From the NCBI GenBank assembly GCA_016203535.1, contig JACQMO010000003.1:47110-111109 (forward strand): a stretch of 64,000 nt of DNA, written 5' to 3'. The notes beneath the pieces were generated by a model that ran no database searches, was not told where the DNA came from, and saw nothing but the letters and a program-made list of their open reading frames with translations. Origin of the DNA: Candidatus Uhrbacteria bacterium. Lineage in GTDB: Bacteria > Patescibacteriota > Patescibacteriia > 2-12-FULL-60-25. The position numbers and the translations under genes are program-made. This document shows positions 28,576-37,971 of this stretch, piece by piece; the stretch's first letter is position 1, and every line of letters starts with the position of its first letter.

Positions 28576-31500
28576 AGGCGTCGCTTGTGCCGGAGACTAT
28601 CCCAAAGCGCGACAATCGTCCACCCCGCGTACGCGGCCATCAGGTGATCGAGCGGAATGCGGTATTTGGTGTAGCCGGCGAAAAAGGAGTGCAGAAGCGT
28701 ATACGCCCCGATCACGATGAGCGACAGCCAGACGTTTTTGTCGCGCCTCCGAAGGGCGAACGCGATGCCGATCCAGCCGCCGAAAATCACGATGGAGGAC
28801 GCGACGGTCATGGCGTTCCGGGCCAGCCAGACTTTGATCGGATTATCGGCGAATGACCACGGCGCACCCGTTTTGACCGAAGGGAACAACGCCGGCTGCC
28901 AGAACGTTTTGATCTTCAGAAGCTGGAGTTTCCAACCCTGTTCAAACCAATGTTCCGTGATCCAACTCGTGGCCTTGTCGGTCCAGTAGCGGTTCTGCTC
29001 GACTTCAGTATTCGGACCGAGTTCGGCACACGTATTCGTTTCGAACGCGGGCTCCAGCGCGTGCCATTCGGTCCAGAATTTCGATTCTCGAAAAACGCCG
29101 TCTCGTTTGAGTTCGTCTTCGATCTCCGGGCGAAGTCGCGCGCGCCAATAGAACGGATTCGTTGACGACGTTTCATCGAAATCAACGACTTCTTGCGGGT
29201 ACCCGCGCTTCGTGAGTTCGTAAATGTTTTCGCTGTTCGCCTTGAACAGCCCGAATCCCAGATCCGTCGTGAGCGGAACGAACGTGTGGAGCTCCGTCCA
29301 ATTGCGATAGGTCCACGGCGCGATGAGCCCGGCCGAACACACGGCCATGATCACGGCGGCGATGAGCGTCCGTTTCCAGTCCGGCCACCATTTCCAAAGA
29401 AGCCACGCGACGATGAACGGGGTCGCAATGAGGATCGTCCCCTGAACGTACGCAAGCGCGCCGATCGAGAGTCCTGCGCCAATGGCATTCCGCCACCGCT
29501 TGGATTCCGCAAGCCGGAGCACGAACCAAACAATGAGCAACAGGAAAAAGGATGAAAGGAAGGTGTGATAGTACTGTGTGTAATGATAGAAGGTGTAGGG
29601 ATATGCGGCCATGAGGAATCCGGCGACGAGTCCCGCGCGTTTGCCGACGAGCCGGGCGCCGACCAGATAGGTCAGCCAAAGCGTCAACACGACGAAGATG
29701 TTTTGAACAATCGCTTGCGCCAATGTGTTTTCCGGACGGAAGATGCTGTAGAGCCCCGTCAGAAAAAAGAGATACCCCGGCGAACGATAGGCAGAGGCGC
29801 AACCGAGCTCACGGGCGTAACTGTAACCGAACCCTTCAAACCAATGGATGACCAATTTGTAGATACCCCATTCACGGTTCATGAGACTCTTATGAAAAAG
29901 AATCGCCGATGCGGCGCGCGAGGCGATGGAGAACAGAACAAACGCACCGACCCACAAATCAAATCTAGGTTGTAGGTTGTAGGTTGTAGGTTGTAGTAAA
30001 TTTTTCCATCCCTGACGCTGTTTGTTATGAAATGCAGCTTGTGAAGGAAAGCTTCTCGCGCGCTCCCGTGCCTGCGTGCGCATCCAATCGCGGCGGTCCG
30101 TCTCCCGGACATGTTCCTCGATCGCCGCGGCCAAACCTACAGCATCACCCGGCTGGACCACGCGACCGTCAATGTGGGGGCGAAAGAGCGACCCGACACA
30201 ACCGACATCGGTTGTCACGACAGGGACTCCGGCAGCCATGGCTTCGGCGATGGTCCGTCCGAATCCTTCGTAGTTCGAGGAGAGGACAAACAGATCGGCG
30301 CGCGACCAGATGTCATGCGGATTCTCCCATGGAAGAATTCTCACGACCTCCGTCAGTTTATTTGCCTCCATAAAGGCCCGAAGCGAGCCGTCCAACGGAC
30401 CGGAACCGATCAGTTCGAGGGAAAAACGAATGCCGCGCGAATGAAGGATCGCCGCCGCGCGGAGAAGCGTGCTTAACCCCTTTTGTGGAACGAAGCGGCA
30501 TGGAGCGACGAGAAGCGGGATCTCGGGAAACGGTCGCATGGGAAGCGACAGGAGTCCGGAAAGGTACATAGCAACCGGAATGACGTCGATGCGATCCGCG
30601 GGCACGCCGATCCGGATGAGATGATCTTTCACGCGTTCGCTCACCACGCGCACGCGTTCGGCGCGTTTCAGAATGAAACGACCGACGCAGGAGAGCAATC
30701 GGTTCCTCCATGATTCACGTGTCCAATACCCGGAAAAGAAATCCCCGTGTTCCTGAATTTCAAGCGGTGCGTTCGTCCAACGCGAGATGCAATATCCGAC
30801 GACGCCGGCGGCGAACGGATCCTGCGCAGTGATGACGGTTCGTCCCGGCAACCGTCTTGCGAAACGGATTCCTCGGACGATATTTCGAAACACGCGTCCC
30901 TGCATGACGATGATGTTGACCGCATGATTCCCATCCGAGAGCGATGCAACGCGCGCATGGGCGGCGGAAGAAGGATCGAGGAGATCGCGATCATAGCTCA
31001 CCATGACCGTCTGCATCGGGTGATCAATGCCGGAAAGGACTTTTTCCGTTGCATCAATCATGTGATCATGGGAATAGGGGGTAGGTTGTAGGTGGTAGGT
31101 GGTAGGTCGGATTGACTGACGGGTCAAAGAATTGACCCAAGAAGACTCGTCAAGGTACGGCAACACAGTGACGAGGTCGTCGAAGGTCTCCCTCGTCTCC
31201 GGATTGCCGCCTTGGTCGCTTACGATACACGGCAGTCCGCGCGAGGCGGCTTCGGCGACGACGTGCGGGTATCCTTCATATCCGGAGTTCAAGACAAACG
31301 CGTCGGCGGCGTCATACCATCTGGCAAGCTCTTGCCGGTTGATGCGACCGAGAAACCGCACACGATCGCCTACGCCCAATTCATGCGCGAGTGTCTTCCA
31401 TCTCTCCAGCTCCGGACCGTCGCCCGCAACGACCAAGTGATGCGACGCCGGCAGCTCCTTCCACCAGGAGATAAGTTCGCTGACGCCTTTCCACGGCACG

Positions 31501-32144
31501 GCGCGCACGGCCGTCAGAATAACGACCTTCTCCGCAACGTCGAATGCCTGCCGTTCCGTCTCTCGTTCGCGCGTTTCCGGCAACGGTTCGTTCGCGTTCA
31601 AAATCACCTGAACCCGTTCGGACGGCACGCCCCATTTCTCAACGACCGTTTTCAAATACCGGCTCGGCACGATCACGCGCCGCGCCCGCTTCGCCGTCCA
31701 CCGCTCGATCCTCTCATACAATCCGATCAATCCCCGATGTCGCGTTTTCAAAAACTCATCCAGACCAAACTTTTGGGTTTTGACATTTAACTTTTGACTT
31801 GCCATTTCCCACGCATAATCCCCCACGACTTTTATGTAGATCGGAACTCCCGCGAGCTTCGCCGCAATCGTCGCCGGCAACCCCTCGGATACCGGCCCTT
31901 GCGCATATAGGATATCCGAACGTCGAGCGAGAAAAAATGCTTTCCACACATAGCGCAGATACCGGATCGCCGGACCACCCTTGCGTGAGATACGCGTCAC
32001 TCCATCGTTCCGCCCCGTTTCCCCATACGCGATGACCTGGACCGAATGCCCGCGCGCGCGAAGCGCTTCAAACAACCCCTTCGTATACGTGGCGGGACCC
32101 CCGCTCTCCGGCGGATAAATTCCTGTCGCAAGAAGCACCCTCAT
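28572..32144 (-). CDS. 1190-aa triple-domain fusion: GT4 (aa ~1-376) + GT4 (aa ~377-716) + membrane GT39/ArnT-like (aa ~728-1190)
   Basis: Single uninterrupted ORF; MRVLLATGIYPPESGGPATYTKGLFEALRARGH start, second unit MQTVMVSYDRDLLDPSSAAHARVASL, third unit RFDLWVGAFVLFSIASRAASAILF...; heptanucleotide repeat at the second/third junction. Confidence 0.8.
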   Translation of the reverse strand: MRVLLATGIYPPESGGPATYTKGLFEALRARGHSVQVIAYGETGRNDGVTRISRKGGPAIRYLRYVWKAFFLARRSDILYAQGPVSEGLPATIAAKLAGVPIYIKVVGDYAWEMASQKLNVKTQKFGLDEFLKTRHRGLIGLYERIERWTAKRARRVIVPSRYLKTVVEKWGVPSERVQVILNANEPLPETRERETERQAFDVAEKVVILTAVRAVPWKGVSELISWWKELPASHHLVVAGDGPELERWKTLAHELGVGDRVRFLGRINRQELARWYDAADAFVLNSGYEGYPHVVAEAASRGLPCIVSDQGGNPETRETFDDLVTVLPYLDESSWVNSLTRQSIRPTTYHLQPTPYSHDHMIDATEKVLSGIDHPMQTVMVSYDRDLLDPSSAAHARVASLSDGNHAVNIIVMQGRVFRNIVRGIRFARRLPGRTVITAQDPFAAGVVGYCISRWTNAPLEIQEHGDFFSGYWTRESWRNRLLSCVGRFILKRAERVRVVSERVKDHLIRIGVPADRIDVIPVAMYLSGLLSLPMRPFPEIPLLVAPCRFVPQKGLSTLLRAAAILHSRGIRFSLELIGSGPLDGSLRAFMEANKLTEVVRILPWENPHDIWSRADLFVLSSNYEGFGRTIAEAMAAGVPVVTTDVGCVGSLFRPHIDGRVVQPGDAVGLAAAIEEHVRETDRRDWMRTQARERARSFPSQAAFHNKQRQGWKNLLQPTTYNLQPRFDLWVGAFVLFSIASRAASAILFHKSLMNREWGIYKLVIHWFEGFGYSYARELGCASAYRSPGYLFFLTGLYSIFRPENTLAQAIVQNIFVVLTLWLTYLVGARLVGKRAGLVAGFLMAAYPYTFYHYTQYYHTFLSSFFLLLIVWFVLRLAESKRWRNAIGAGLSIGALAYVQGTILIATPFIVAWLLWKWWPDWKRTLIAAVIMAVCSAGLIAPWTYRNWTELHTFVPLTTDLGFGLFKANSENIYELTKRGYPQEVVDFDETSSTNPFYWRARLRPEIEDELKRDGVFRESKFWTEWHALEPAFETNTCAELGPNTEVEQNRYWTDKATSWITEHWFEQGWKLQLLKIKTFWQPALFPSVKTGAPWSFADNPIKVWLARNAMTVASSIVIFGGWIGIAFALRRRDKNVWLSLIVIGAYTLLHSFFAGYTKYRIPLDHLMAAYAGWTIVALWDSLRHKRRL
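29966..29996. repeat. Heptanucleotide tandem repeat (TAGGTTG)4
   Basis: taggttgtaggttgtaggttgtaggttgtag; encodes LLQPTTYNLQP on minus strand. Confidence 0.95.
31082..31109. repeat. Heptanucleotide tandem repeat (TAGGTKG/TAGGTCG)4
   Basis: taggttg taggtgg taggtgg taggtcg; encodes PTTYHLQPT on minus strand. Confidence 0.92.
31769..31803. repeat. Degenerate heptanucleotide repeat (ACTTTTG-type, 4-5 units)
   Basis: acttttg ggttttg acattta acttttg acttgcc; encodes ASQKLNVKTQKF on minus strand. Confidence 0.8.
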
Positions 32145-32839
32145 GGTTTTTGGACGACGAGCGTCGTTGAGAGCATCACGGGGTCGAGCCGCTCCGGTGG
32201 AAAGAGATCGTTTAGCTTACGTTCGAACGCAAACCACTCAAGAATCGCCGGCTCCTCGGCCCCCTTCATGATCTTTTTCATGGCCGCGAGATTGTGCTTT
32301 TTCGTGGTGAGAACGCGGAATCCGACGGTTTCCGCCTGCTTCCGGAAGGCCGCGTCATGTACGCGCTTCATATACGGACCCTCGATTCCGACCATCGCGA
32401 GCATCTGGCTCACGGGCACCATGATCCGCTCTTTCACGTCGCGCGAGCGGAAATGACCGACGTCGTAATTCAGATACGCCGTACCGCCGGAACGGAGCGC
32501 GCTCCACGTGGTCCGCAAAAATGCCGGACGATCCACGACGTGCTCGATCGCGCTCATGGCGACGACGACATCAAACGTTTCCGTCAAACGCTCCTGCGCA
32601 TCGAACACGCGGAGGTCGATGCGGGGTTCGGCGTGAAACGACGCGCGGCCGCGGGCGATGACGCGCGCATCCGTGTCGATTCCGACCACGCGCGTCTCCG
32701 GATGCGTCGGAAGAAAGGCGGCCCATTCTCCCGCGTCGCCACATCCGAGATCCAAAATTCGCACGGCGCCGTCCATGAACCGATGATCCAGTTCCTCAAG
32801 GATCCATTGCTTTGCGGCGTTGTTGCGGACGTAGATCAT
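32141..32839 (-). CDS. Class I SAM-dependent methyltransferase
   Basis: [44 protein letters not shown]; start 32839. Confidence 0.85.
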   Translation of the reverse strand: MIYVRNNAAKQWILEELDHRFMDGAVRILDLGCGDAGEWAAFLPTHPETRVVGIDTDARVIARGRASFHAEPRIDLRVFDAQERLTETFDVVVAMSAIEHVVDRPAFLRTTWSALRSGGTAYLNYDVGHFRSRDVKERIMVPVSQMLAMVGIEGPYMKRVHDAAFRKQAETVGFRVLTTKKHNLAAMKKIMKGAEEPAILEWFAFERKLNDLFPPERLDPVMLSTTLVVQKP

Positions 32840-33978
32840 ACGGAGAGAGAGGCAAAAAGTTCTTCCATCTTCCGGGTGATGGGATTCCAATCGTAGCTCT
32901 GACGGACGAGCACGCGTGCGTTTTCCGTGAGCCGTGAGCGTAGATTCGGATCGGCTTTGAGCCGCTTCACGGCCGTCGCGACGGATTCCGGATCGCGCAC
33001 GCGGCAAAAAAGTCCCGTCTCGCCGTCCCGTAAAAAATCCGGGATGCCGCCCACCGACGTTCCGATGATCGGCACGCCTGCGGCCATGGCCTCCAAAAAC
33101 GCGTTGCCGAGCCCTTCGGAGAGCGAGGGCCGGACGAAGACGTCCGCGGCGTTCAGAAGATCCGGCAATTCTTCGTATGCCTTTGTTCCGGTAAAAACGA
33201 CGCGCGGCTCAAGACCTTTCTGCCGGACGAGCGTTTCGAGCTTCACGCGATCCTCCCCTTCTCCGATGCACAGAAGTTTCGCGGAAGACGAAAGAAACGT
33301 AAGCGATCGGATCAGATCGTCGATCCCGTTCTTCAACGAAAGACGGGAGACCGTGATCAGGACCGTATCGCCCATTCCGAAGCCGAATGACGCACGGAGT
33401 TCTTCACGGCGTTCCGGACTCATCGTTTTCGTAAACCGTTCAATGTCAACGCCGTTCGGAACCACGGCCGGCGTTCCGCGGAATCCCATCCGCATCGCCC
33501 AATCCGCCAGAAAGCGGCTGATCGTCTGCACGGCGTCTGCGCGTTTGAAAATTTCCTTATGCAAAAATGCGAGCCGTCCCGTCCGTCGTGCGTAGTGCTC
33601 CAGCGGATCCCCTTCCTGCAGCGTCAGAAGCAGCCGCGTGCGCGGGCGAAGCCAGCAATAGACGAGGGCGGCAAATCCGCCGTAGGAAGCCATGATGGAC
33701 CAGACGAGAGGCCGGGAGGTACCGTGAACCGTGAGCCGCAGCGCGGACAGGGGGCCGAGGATGGGGAGCAGATATTTGTCGAATGACGAACCGAAGCCGA
33801 CGCGGTGGACCGTCACCGAGCCGATCCGTTCGAGCGATGGAAGTTTCGGATCAAGCTTCGCGCAGAACAGATGAAATTCCCGGTCCGGAATCCGGGAGGT
33901 GATTTCGCGGACGGCGATTTCCGCGCCGCCGACATGCGGAAGATAGGCCGTGGAAAAAACGATCACCGGCGACGTCAT
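32836..33978 (-). CDS. Glycosyltransferase family 4
   Basis: [41 protein letters not shown]...; [33 protein letters not shown]. Confidence 0.9.
   Translation of the reverse strand: MTSPVIVFSTAYLPHVGGAEIAVREITSRIPDREFHLFCAKLDPKLPSLERIGSVTVHRVGFGSSFDKYLLPILGPLSALRLTVHGTSRPLVWSIMASYGGFAALVYCWLRPRTRLLLTLQEGDPLEHYARRTGRLAFLHKEIFKRADAVQTISRFLADWAMRMGFRGTPAVVPNGVDIERFTKTMSPERREELRASFGFGMGDTVLITVSRLSLKNGIDDLIRSLTFLSSSAKLLCIGEGEDRVKLETLVRQKGLEPRVVFTGTKAYEELPDLLNAADVFVRPSLSEGLGNAFLEAMAAGVPIIGTSVGGIPDFLRDGETGLFCRVRDPESVATAVKRLKADPNLRSRLTENARVLVRQSYDWNPITRKMEELFASLSV
33722..33742. repeat. Short heptanucleotide repeat (CCGTGAR-type, 2-3 units) inside GT gene
   Basis: ccgtgaa ccgtgag ccgcagc; encodes LRLTVHG on minus strand. 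Confidence 0.6.
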
Positions 33979-34904
33979 AGGATCTTCCGAAAATACACGA
34001 TGGTCTTCAGAAGTCCTTCGCGCAGAGGAATACGCGGTTCCCACGACAATTTTTCTTTCGCAAGGGCGATGTCCGCCTTCCGCTGTTTCGGATCGTGTTC
34101 GACCGGCGGCAGATGGACGATCTTCGAGGTTGACCCGGTCATCTCGACGACGAGCGTCGCCAGTTCCCCGATCGTGAACTCGTGCGGATTGCCGATGTTC
34201 ACCGGCCCGGTGAATCCGTCGGCCTCCATCATGCGCATCATTCCCTCGATCAGGTCGTCGATGAATTGGAACGACCGGGTGTACGATCCGTCGCCGTAGA
34301 CCGTCAGATCTTCGCCGCGGAGCGCCTGAAGGATGAAGTTCGACACGACGCGGCCGTCGTCCTTCGCCATCCGCGGCCCGTACGTGTTGAAAATGCGGAT
34401 GATCTTCACGTCGACGCCGTATTCGCGATGGTAATCGAAACAGAGCGTTTCGGCGCAACGCTTCCCTTCGTCGTAGCAGGCGCGGCGCGAAATCGGATTG
34501 ACGTTCCCCCAGTAGGTCTCGTCTTGCGGATGGCAGAGCGGATCCCCGTACACTTCGGACGTGGATGCCTGAAGCACGCGCGCGCCGGTTGATTTGGCGA
34601 GTTCGAGCATGTTGATCATCCCGAGCACGCTGGTTCGGACGGTTTCAACCGGATCCTCCTGGTAGTGGACGGGCGACGCCGGACAGGCGAGATTAAAAAT
34701 CCAGTCGACCTGCGCGAAGAACGGAAGCTGGACATCGCGCTCGATGAACGAAAAATTCGGGTGCGCCAGAAGATGCTCGATGTTCGTCCGTGATCCGGTG
34801 AACAGGTTGTCCAAGCAGATCACGGCATGGCCGTCTTGAATCAACCGATCGCAGAGATGCGAGCCCACAAAACCAGCGCCGCCGGTCACGAGGATACGTT
34901 TCAT
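33975..34904 (-). CDS. UDP-glucuronate decarboxylase-like SDR (UXS family)
   Basis: [45 protein letters not shown]...[26 protein letters not shown]...[17 protein letters not shown]. Confidence 0.92.
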   Translation of the reverse strand: MKRILVTGGAGFVGSHLCDRLIQDGHAVICLDNLFTGSRTNIEHLLAHPNFSFIERDVQLPFFAQVDWIFNLACPASPVHYQEDPVETVRTSVLGMINMLELAKSTGARVLQASTSEVYGDPLCHPQDETYWGNVNPISRRACYDEGKRCAETLCFDYHREYGVDVKIIRIFNTYGPRMAKDDGRVVSNFILQALRGEDLTVYGDGSYTRSFQFIDDLIEGMMRMMEADGFTGPVNIGNPHEFTIGELATLVVEMTGSTSKIVHLPPVEHDPKQRKADIALAKEKLSWEPRIPLREGLLKTIVYFRKIL

Positions 34905-36718
34905 GCGTAGTTCTCAAGCCATGTCGCTAACGTCATCAACATCCACAAGCGGTTTCCGTGGTCGGCGCCGCTCGCGTTTTCTTCGAGAAGTTTTTGGATG
35001 GATTCCTGTTTCATGAGCGAGCGGAGCGGGCTTGATGGATCAAGGCATACGTCGCGGACGGTCTGCTCAAGCGGACCCCGAAACCATTCGGCGAGCGGCA
35101 CCTGAAATCCCTGCTTCGGACGGTTCAAAACCCAATCCGGAACGATTCCGTGGAGCGCCCGTTTCAAGGCGATTTTCGTCTTACCATGATTCACCTTTTG
35201 GTTCAATGGAAGCGAGCGGGCGAAGGAAACGAGGTCCTGGTCGAGAAACGGACTCCTCGCTTCAAGCCCGAACGCCATGGTCGCCCGGTCCATTTTCACG
35301 TTCAAGTCATCAGGAAGATAGGACGTGAGATCGAAACGGAGGGCGTCCTGGAGCGACGGACCGGCGTGCGCGTCAACGTAGGCGACGGCGTCGGATTCGC
35401 GCGTCCGTTCCAGAAACTCCGGCGTGCATAGGTTCTGAATGCCGTTCGTGTTGAAATACGATCCGCAAAAGAGCTCGCCGTAGGAATGCGTGCCCACCGC
35501 GTCCGCCATCCTGATGAATCTCGGATCATGGACGACGCGTCCGGTCAATTCGAAGAGAGGCGCCGCCGCGCTCGGCATCTGTAACGCGCGCTGGTACGCC
35601 GCGTACCGCCGGTAACCGCCGAACGTCTCGTCTCCCCCGTCCCCCGTCAGGACGACCTTGATCTGTTTTGCGGTCTCCCGAGCAAGAAGCCACAGCGGCA
35701 ATGCGGACGAATCCGCGTACGGGGCGTCGTAATGGTCAACGAGCGTCGGGATCAGTTCGAGCAGGTGTTCCGGACGCGCTTCAAAATCCATGTGATCCGT
35801 CCCGAAATGCTCGGCGATCTTCCGCGCGGCGTCGCGTTCATCGCGCTCGGCGTTCGGAAATCCCATGGTGAACGTCTGGAGGGGACGTTCCGCGTGTTTG
35901 GATGCGAATGCGACCACCGCTGCGGAATCAATTCCGCTCGAGAGGAAAGCGCCAACAGAAACGTCCGACGCGAGCTGTCGGATCTTCACCGCGTCGTCGA
36001 GCCGAGACCGTATCTCCCGATCGATCTCCTGTTCCCGGTTCCCGGCACCCGGCTCACGTTCCCAAACATGATATTTTTCCGTCCGCCAACCGCTCGCATC
36101 CAAAATCCCGATCGATCCGGGTTCGAGCTGGCTCACCCCTTCGAATCCTGTTCGCGGCGACGGGACGTACTGCAACCCGAGAAACAAACGGATCGCGTTC
36201 CAGTCCGGCTTGAGATCCCGCACGCCCCGAAATGCTTTGATTTCGGACGCGAACAAAAAATCGCCGGAAGTGGTCCGCGCGTAAAACAACGGTTTCTTTC
36301 CGATCCGGTCGCGTGCGAGAAGCAGGCGCTTCCGCGGCGCATCCCAAATCGCGAACGCAAACATTCCGCGGAGGCGCTTCACGACGTCGTCGCCCCACGC
36401 GCGATACCCCTCGAGGATCACTTCCGTGTCGCTGTCCGATTTCCAGTCCGCGCGAAGCTCCTGTTTTAATTCGCGGTAGTTGTAGATTTCCCCGTTGAAC
36501 ACAATCGTTATCTCACCGCGAGCGTCGTGCATGGGCTGGGCGCCACGATCGGAGAGATCAATGATGGCGAGACGGCGATGCGCAAGGCCAACGCCCGACG
36601 ACGTCCACACGCCCTCGCCATCCGGCCCGCGATGTGCGACGGCCGAGGACATACGGCGAAGCAACGCCTCGTCCGGGAGCGCGCCGCTTTTCGTGACCAT
36701 GCCTGCAATGCCGCACAT
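34901..36718 (-). CDS. asnB: Asparagine synthase (glutamine-hydrolysing)
   Basis: [38 protein letters not shown]...[14 protein letters not shown]; Cys2 class II GATase. Confidence 0.93.
   Translation of the reverse strand: MCGIAGMVTKSGALPDEALLRRMSSAVAHRGPDGEGVWTSSGVGLAHRRLAIIDLSDRGAQPMHDARGEITIVFNGEIYNYRELKQELRADWKSDSDTEVILEGYRAWGDDVVKRLRGMFAFAIWDAPRKRLLLARDRIGKKPLFYARTTSGDFLFASEIKAFRGVRDLKPDWNAIRLFLGLQYVPSPRTGFEGVSQLEPGSIGILDASGWRTEKYHVWEREPGAGNREQEIDREIRSRLDDAVKIRQLASDVSVGAFLSSGIDSAAVVAFASKHAERPLQTFTMGFPNAERDERDAARKIAEHFGTDHMDFEARPEHLLELIPTLVDHYDAPYADSSALPLWLLARETAKQIKVVLTGDGGDETFGGYRRYAAYQRALQMPSAAAPLFELTGRVVHDPRFIRMADAVGTHSYGELFCGSYFNTNGIQNLCTPEFLERTRESDAVAYVDAHAGPSLQDALRFDLTSYLPDDLNVKMDRATMAFGLEARSPFLDQDLVSFARSLPLNQKVNHGKTKIALKRALHGIVPDWVLNRPKQGFQVPLAEWFRGPLEQTVRDVCLDPSSPLRSLMKQESIQKLLEENASGADHGNRLWMLMTLATWLENYA
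36031..36058. repeat. Heptanucleotide repeat (GTTCCCG/GCACCCG/GCTCACG, 4 units) within asnB-like gene
   Basis: gttcccg gttcccg gcacccg gctcacg; encodes [11 protein letters not shown] on minus strand. Confidence 0.8.
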
Positions 36719-36825
36719 ATTATTTTTTTCCTCCCGGGCGTTTGTCATCCAACGAAGGAAAACGGGTGACATGGCGAGCGATACGGATGACAAAACGTCG
36801 GGGTTCAGCTATCTTAGCGGCTATT

Positions 36826-37971
36826 ATGGACGCCGCCAAGACGCGCATCCTCTTCCTCATCACAACGGCCGACTGGGGCGGGGCGCAGCATGTCGTGTTT
36901 CGAATCGCAGCCGAATGCCGTACGCGCGGGATGGAGGTGCTGGTCGCGGCTGGCGGAACCGGAGAACTGGAATCGCGATGTCACGATGCAGGGATCCCAT
37001 ACCGGACGCTCGCGGCGATGCGGCGGGAGATCTCGCTGTTCCACGATTTGGCGGCCCTGCATGAATTGCGCCTCCTGCTCCGCGAATACAAACCGACCGT
37101 CGTTCATCTGAACAGCTCGAAAATCGGCATCCTCGGCGCCATGGCGGCGAATATGGAACGCGTGCCCCGCGTCATCTACCGCATCGGCGGATGGGCGTTT
37201 TTGGAAGACATCGGAAGGGTGAAGCAATGGCTGTATCTCACGGCCGAACGGTGGTCCGCGTCAAAAAAAGACGCCATCGTCACGGTCCACCCCGGAGACG
37301 AGCAGATCGGGAAGCGGCTCGGAATCCGGCCGCGCGGACGAATGCTCACGATCCCGAACGGCATCGACCTCCCCGCGTTCGACCGTTCCCTTCTGCCGCG
37401 GGAGGAAGCCCGGCGCGCGCTCGGACTTCCCGCCGACGCCCTGTGCATCGGGACGGTCGCGAATTTCTATCCCCCAAAAAATATCCCGTGGTTTCTCCGA
37501 ACCATCGCGCCGCTCTTCAGTTCACCGCTCACCGCTCACGGTTCACCTATTATTTTTGTCATCATCGGCGACGGGCCGGAACGTGCGAACATCGAACGGC
37601 TCCACGCCGAACTCACATTGCATGACCGCGTCATTCTGGCCGGCCGCCGGAGCGACGCGTCCCGGCTTCTCCGCGCGTTCGACATCTTCGTTCTCCCCTC
37701 CTCCAAAGAAGGGATGCCGAACGCGCTGCTCGAAGCGATGGCGGCGGGACTCCCCTGCATCGCCACGGATGTCGGCGCCTGCCGATGGATGCTGGAACCG
37801 GGCGCGGGCGTCATCATCCCACCGAATGATTCCAACGCTCTCGAACGAGCAATACGTGAACTGATGGACAACCCCGAAAAACGCAGAGCGTTTGGCGATG
37901 CCGCCCGCCGCGCCGTCGAAACCCGCTTCCGCTGGGAAACGACGGTCGAAAAGACAATGGAATTGTTTTAA
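36826..37971 (+). CDS. Glycosyltransferase family 4
   Basis: MDAAKTRILFLITTADWGGAQHVVFRIAAECRTRG...; PSSKEGMPNALLEAMAAGLPCIATDVGA. Confidence 0.9.
   Translation: MDAAKTRILFLITTADWGGAQHVVFRIAAECRTRGMEVLVAAGGTGELESRCHDAGIPYRTLAAMRREISLFHDLAALHELRLLLREYKPTVVHLNSSKIGILGAMAANMERVPRVIYRIGGWAFLEDIGRVKQWLYLTAERWSASKKDAIVTVHPGDEQIGKRLGIRPRGRMLTIPNGIDLPAFDRSLLPREEARRALGLPADALCIGTVANFYPPKNIPWFLRTIAPLFSSPLTAHGSPIIFVIIGDGPERANIERLHAELTLHDRVILAGRRSDASRLLRAFDIFVLPSSKEGMPNALLEAMAAGLPCIATDVGACRWMLEPGAGVIIPPNDSNALERAIRELMDNPEKRRAFGDAARRAVETRFRWETTVEKTMELF
37521..37548. repeat. Heptanucleotide repeat (YTCACSG-type, 4 units) within GT4 gene
   Basis: ttcaccg ctcaccg ctcacgg ttcacct; encodes SPLTAHGSP. Confidence 0.82.

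Noticed and set aside
32923-32938. Two CCGTGAG heptads in GT gene 32836-33978
   Set aside because: Only two units; could be chance, so not counted as a repeat feature
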